This document shows, piece after piece, positions 5,189-5,447 of a stretch of DNA of 5,447 nt. The stretch is from contig CAWUJS010000107.1 of assembly GCA_963922705.1 (NCBI GenBank), positions 1 to 5,447 on the forward strand, in the 5' to 3' direction. The translations under genes were made by a program, and so were the position numbers. Within the stretch, counting starts at the first letter, position 1, and each line of letters begins with the position of its first letter. The DNA is from TMED27 sp963922705 (lineage in GTDB: Bacteria; Pseudomonadota; Alphaproteobacteria; Micavibrionales; Micavibrionaceae). The notes below the pieces were generated by a model. It was not told the origin of the DNA. It was given only the letters and a program-made list of their open reading frames with translations, and made no database searches.

Positions 5189-5422
5189 ATGTCGAAGAAC
5201 CGTTGCGGCGGCGTAGGCTCCTACGCCGCCTTTTTTATTAGCGCCAAAGCAAAATCACTTATCCGCTCTGGTCTTTTTAACCCGCATGATCGCGAAGATA
5301 TTGAGCAAGAATTAACCTTGGCCTATCTGCAGGACGCGCACAAATTTGATGAGCGAAAGTCGGGTTATGAAACCTTCATTCGTATGATTATCAATAGACC
5401 TCTTTCCTTTTTATTGCCGTAA
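5189..5422 (+). CDS. Truncated sigma-70 region 2-like protein
   Basis: This ORF encodes 77 residues. The part NPHDREDIEQELTLAYLQD followed by KFDERKSGYETFIRMIINR matches the start of sigma-70 region 2 in small sigma-like proteins, where the region binds RNA polymerase core and the -10 element. Regions 2.3-2.4 onward and region 4 are missing. The frame ends in PLSFLLP just after entering the right copy of the end repeat (from 5395), so the gene is probably cut there or interrupted by a stop. It may instead be a genuine short anti-sigma-like or regulatory relative. The first 16 codons contain a terminator-shaped hairpin and T-run (5207-5236), and the ribosome site lies in a palindrome. No later start codon exists before the conserved part, so the ATG at 5189 (GGAG seven bases ahead) is the only candidate. 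It is the last gene of the module. Confidence 0.6.
   Translation: MSKNRCGGVGSYAAFFISAKAKSLIRSGLFNPHDREDIEQELTLAYLQDAHKFDERKSGYETFIRMIINRPLSFLLP
5207..5236 (+). terminator. Terminator-like hairpin inside the sigma-like ORF
   Basis: GGCGGCGTAGG (5207-5217) pairs perfectly with CCTACGCCGCC (5220-5230) around a two-base loop, followed by TTTTTT (5231-5236). By shape this is a strong rho-independent terminator. It lies in codons 7-16 of the sigma-like ORF, so it would end most transcripts before the conserved part is made. An attenuator is possible: a ribosome translating the first codons would melt the stem. It may also be the true end of the recombinase-module transcript, with the ORF start being fortuitous. 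Confidence 0.7.
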
Positions 5423-5447
5423 GATTTTTCATTCCCTTTGCTGCCGT
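5395..5447. repeat. Right copy of 53-bp inverted repeat
   Basis: This is the reverse complement of 12-64, with one mismatch at 5403 (T here, where the left copy would give G). From 5404 to the last base the match is perfect for 44 bases. The repeat begins inside codon 69-70 of the sigma-like ORF and supplies its last residues and stop codon. The window stops within the repeat, so its full length on this side is unknown. Confidence 0.95.

Overview
The window looks like accessory DNA from an alphaproteobacterium of moderate GC. Two things suggest this: the initiator tRNA with its C1:A72 mismatch, and a tightly packed set of DUF2924 protein, serine recombinase, helix-turn-helix protein and small companion ORFs, which I know mainly from alphaproteobacterial genomes. 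This placement is inference from family knowledge; no search was run. The window may be a whole contig, because its two ends carry matching sequence in opposite orientation.

Layout. Positions 1-64 are the left copy of a 53-base inverted repeat whose partner is the last 53 bases (52 of 53 match, the innermost-facing 44 perfectly). Just inside the left copy lie two GC-rich hairpins and a short reverse-strand open frame, resembling the right end of an IS200/IS605 (TnpB-type) element. Next comes tRNA-fMet (283-359) with its own promoter and terminator. Positions 408-661 hold no intact gene, only a possible broken reverse-strand frame and a paired TTCGAA inverted repeat.

Positions 662-2520 form a metal-handling operon with a sigma-70-type promoter at one end and a strong terminator at the other. 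It encodes a secreted Cys/His/Met-rich small protein, a probable outer-membrane beta-barrel protein, a periplasmic MerP-like HMA protein (CxxC) and a MerT-like inner-membrane protein. There is no MerA reductase and no regulator, so the set probably moves or senses a metal rather than detoxifying mercury by reduction.

Positions 2638-5422 form a recombinase module: DUF2924 protein, large serine recombinase and HTH protein, linked by two TAATG stop/start overlaps. After them come a 60-residue ORF and a truncated sigma-70 region 2-like ORF, both on the plus strand. Each of these last two has its translation start held in a perfect RNA hairpin, and the sigma-like ORF also contains a terminator-shaped hairpin with a T-run inside its first 16 codons. 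A tiny reverse-strand ORF (33 residues, one membrane segment) shares the palindrome with the sigma-like ORF.

The recombinase presumably moves or rearranges the DNA that carries it, with the metal operon as cargo or neighbour. The end repeats could be element ends, recombination sites of an invertible segment, or simply a repeat where assembly stopped; the sequence alone cannot decide.
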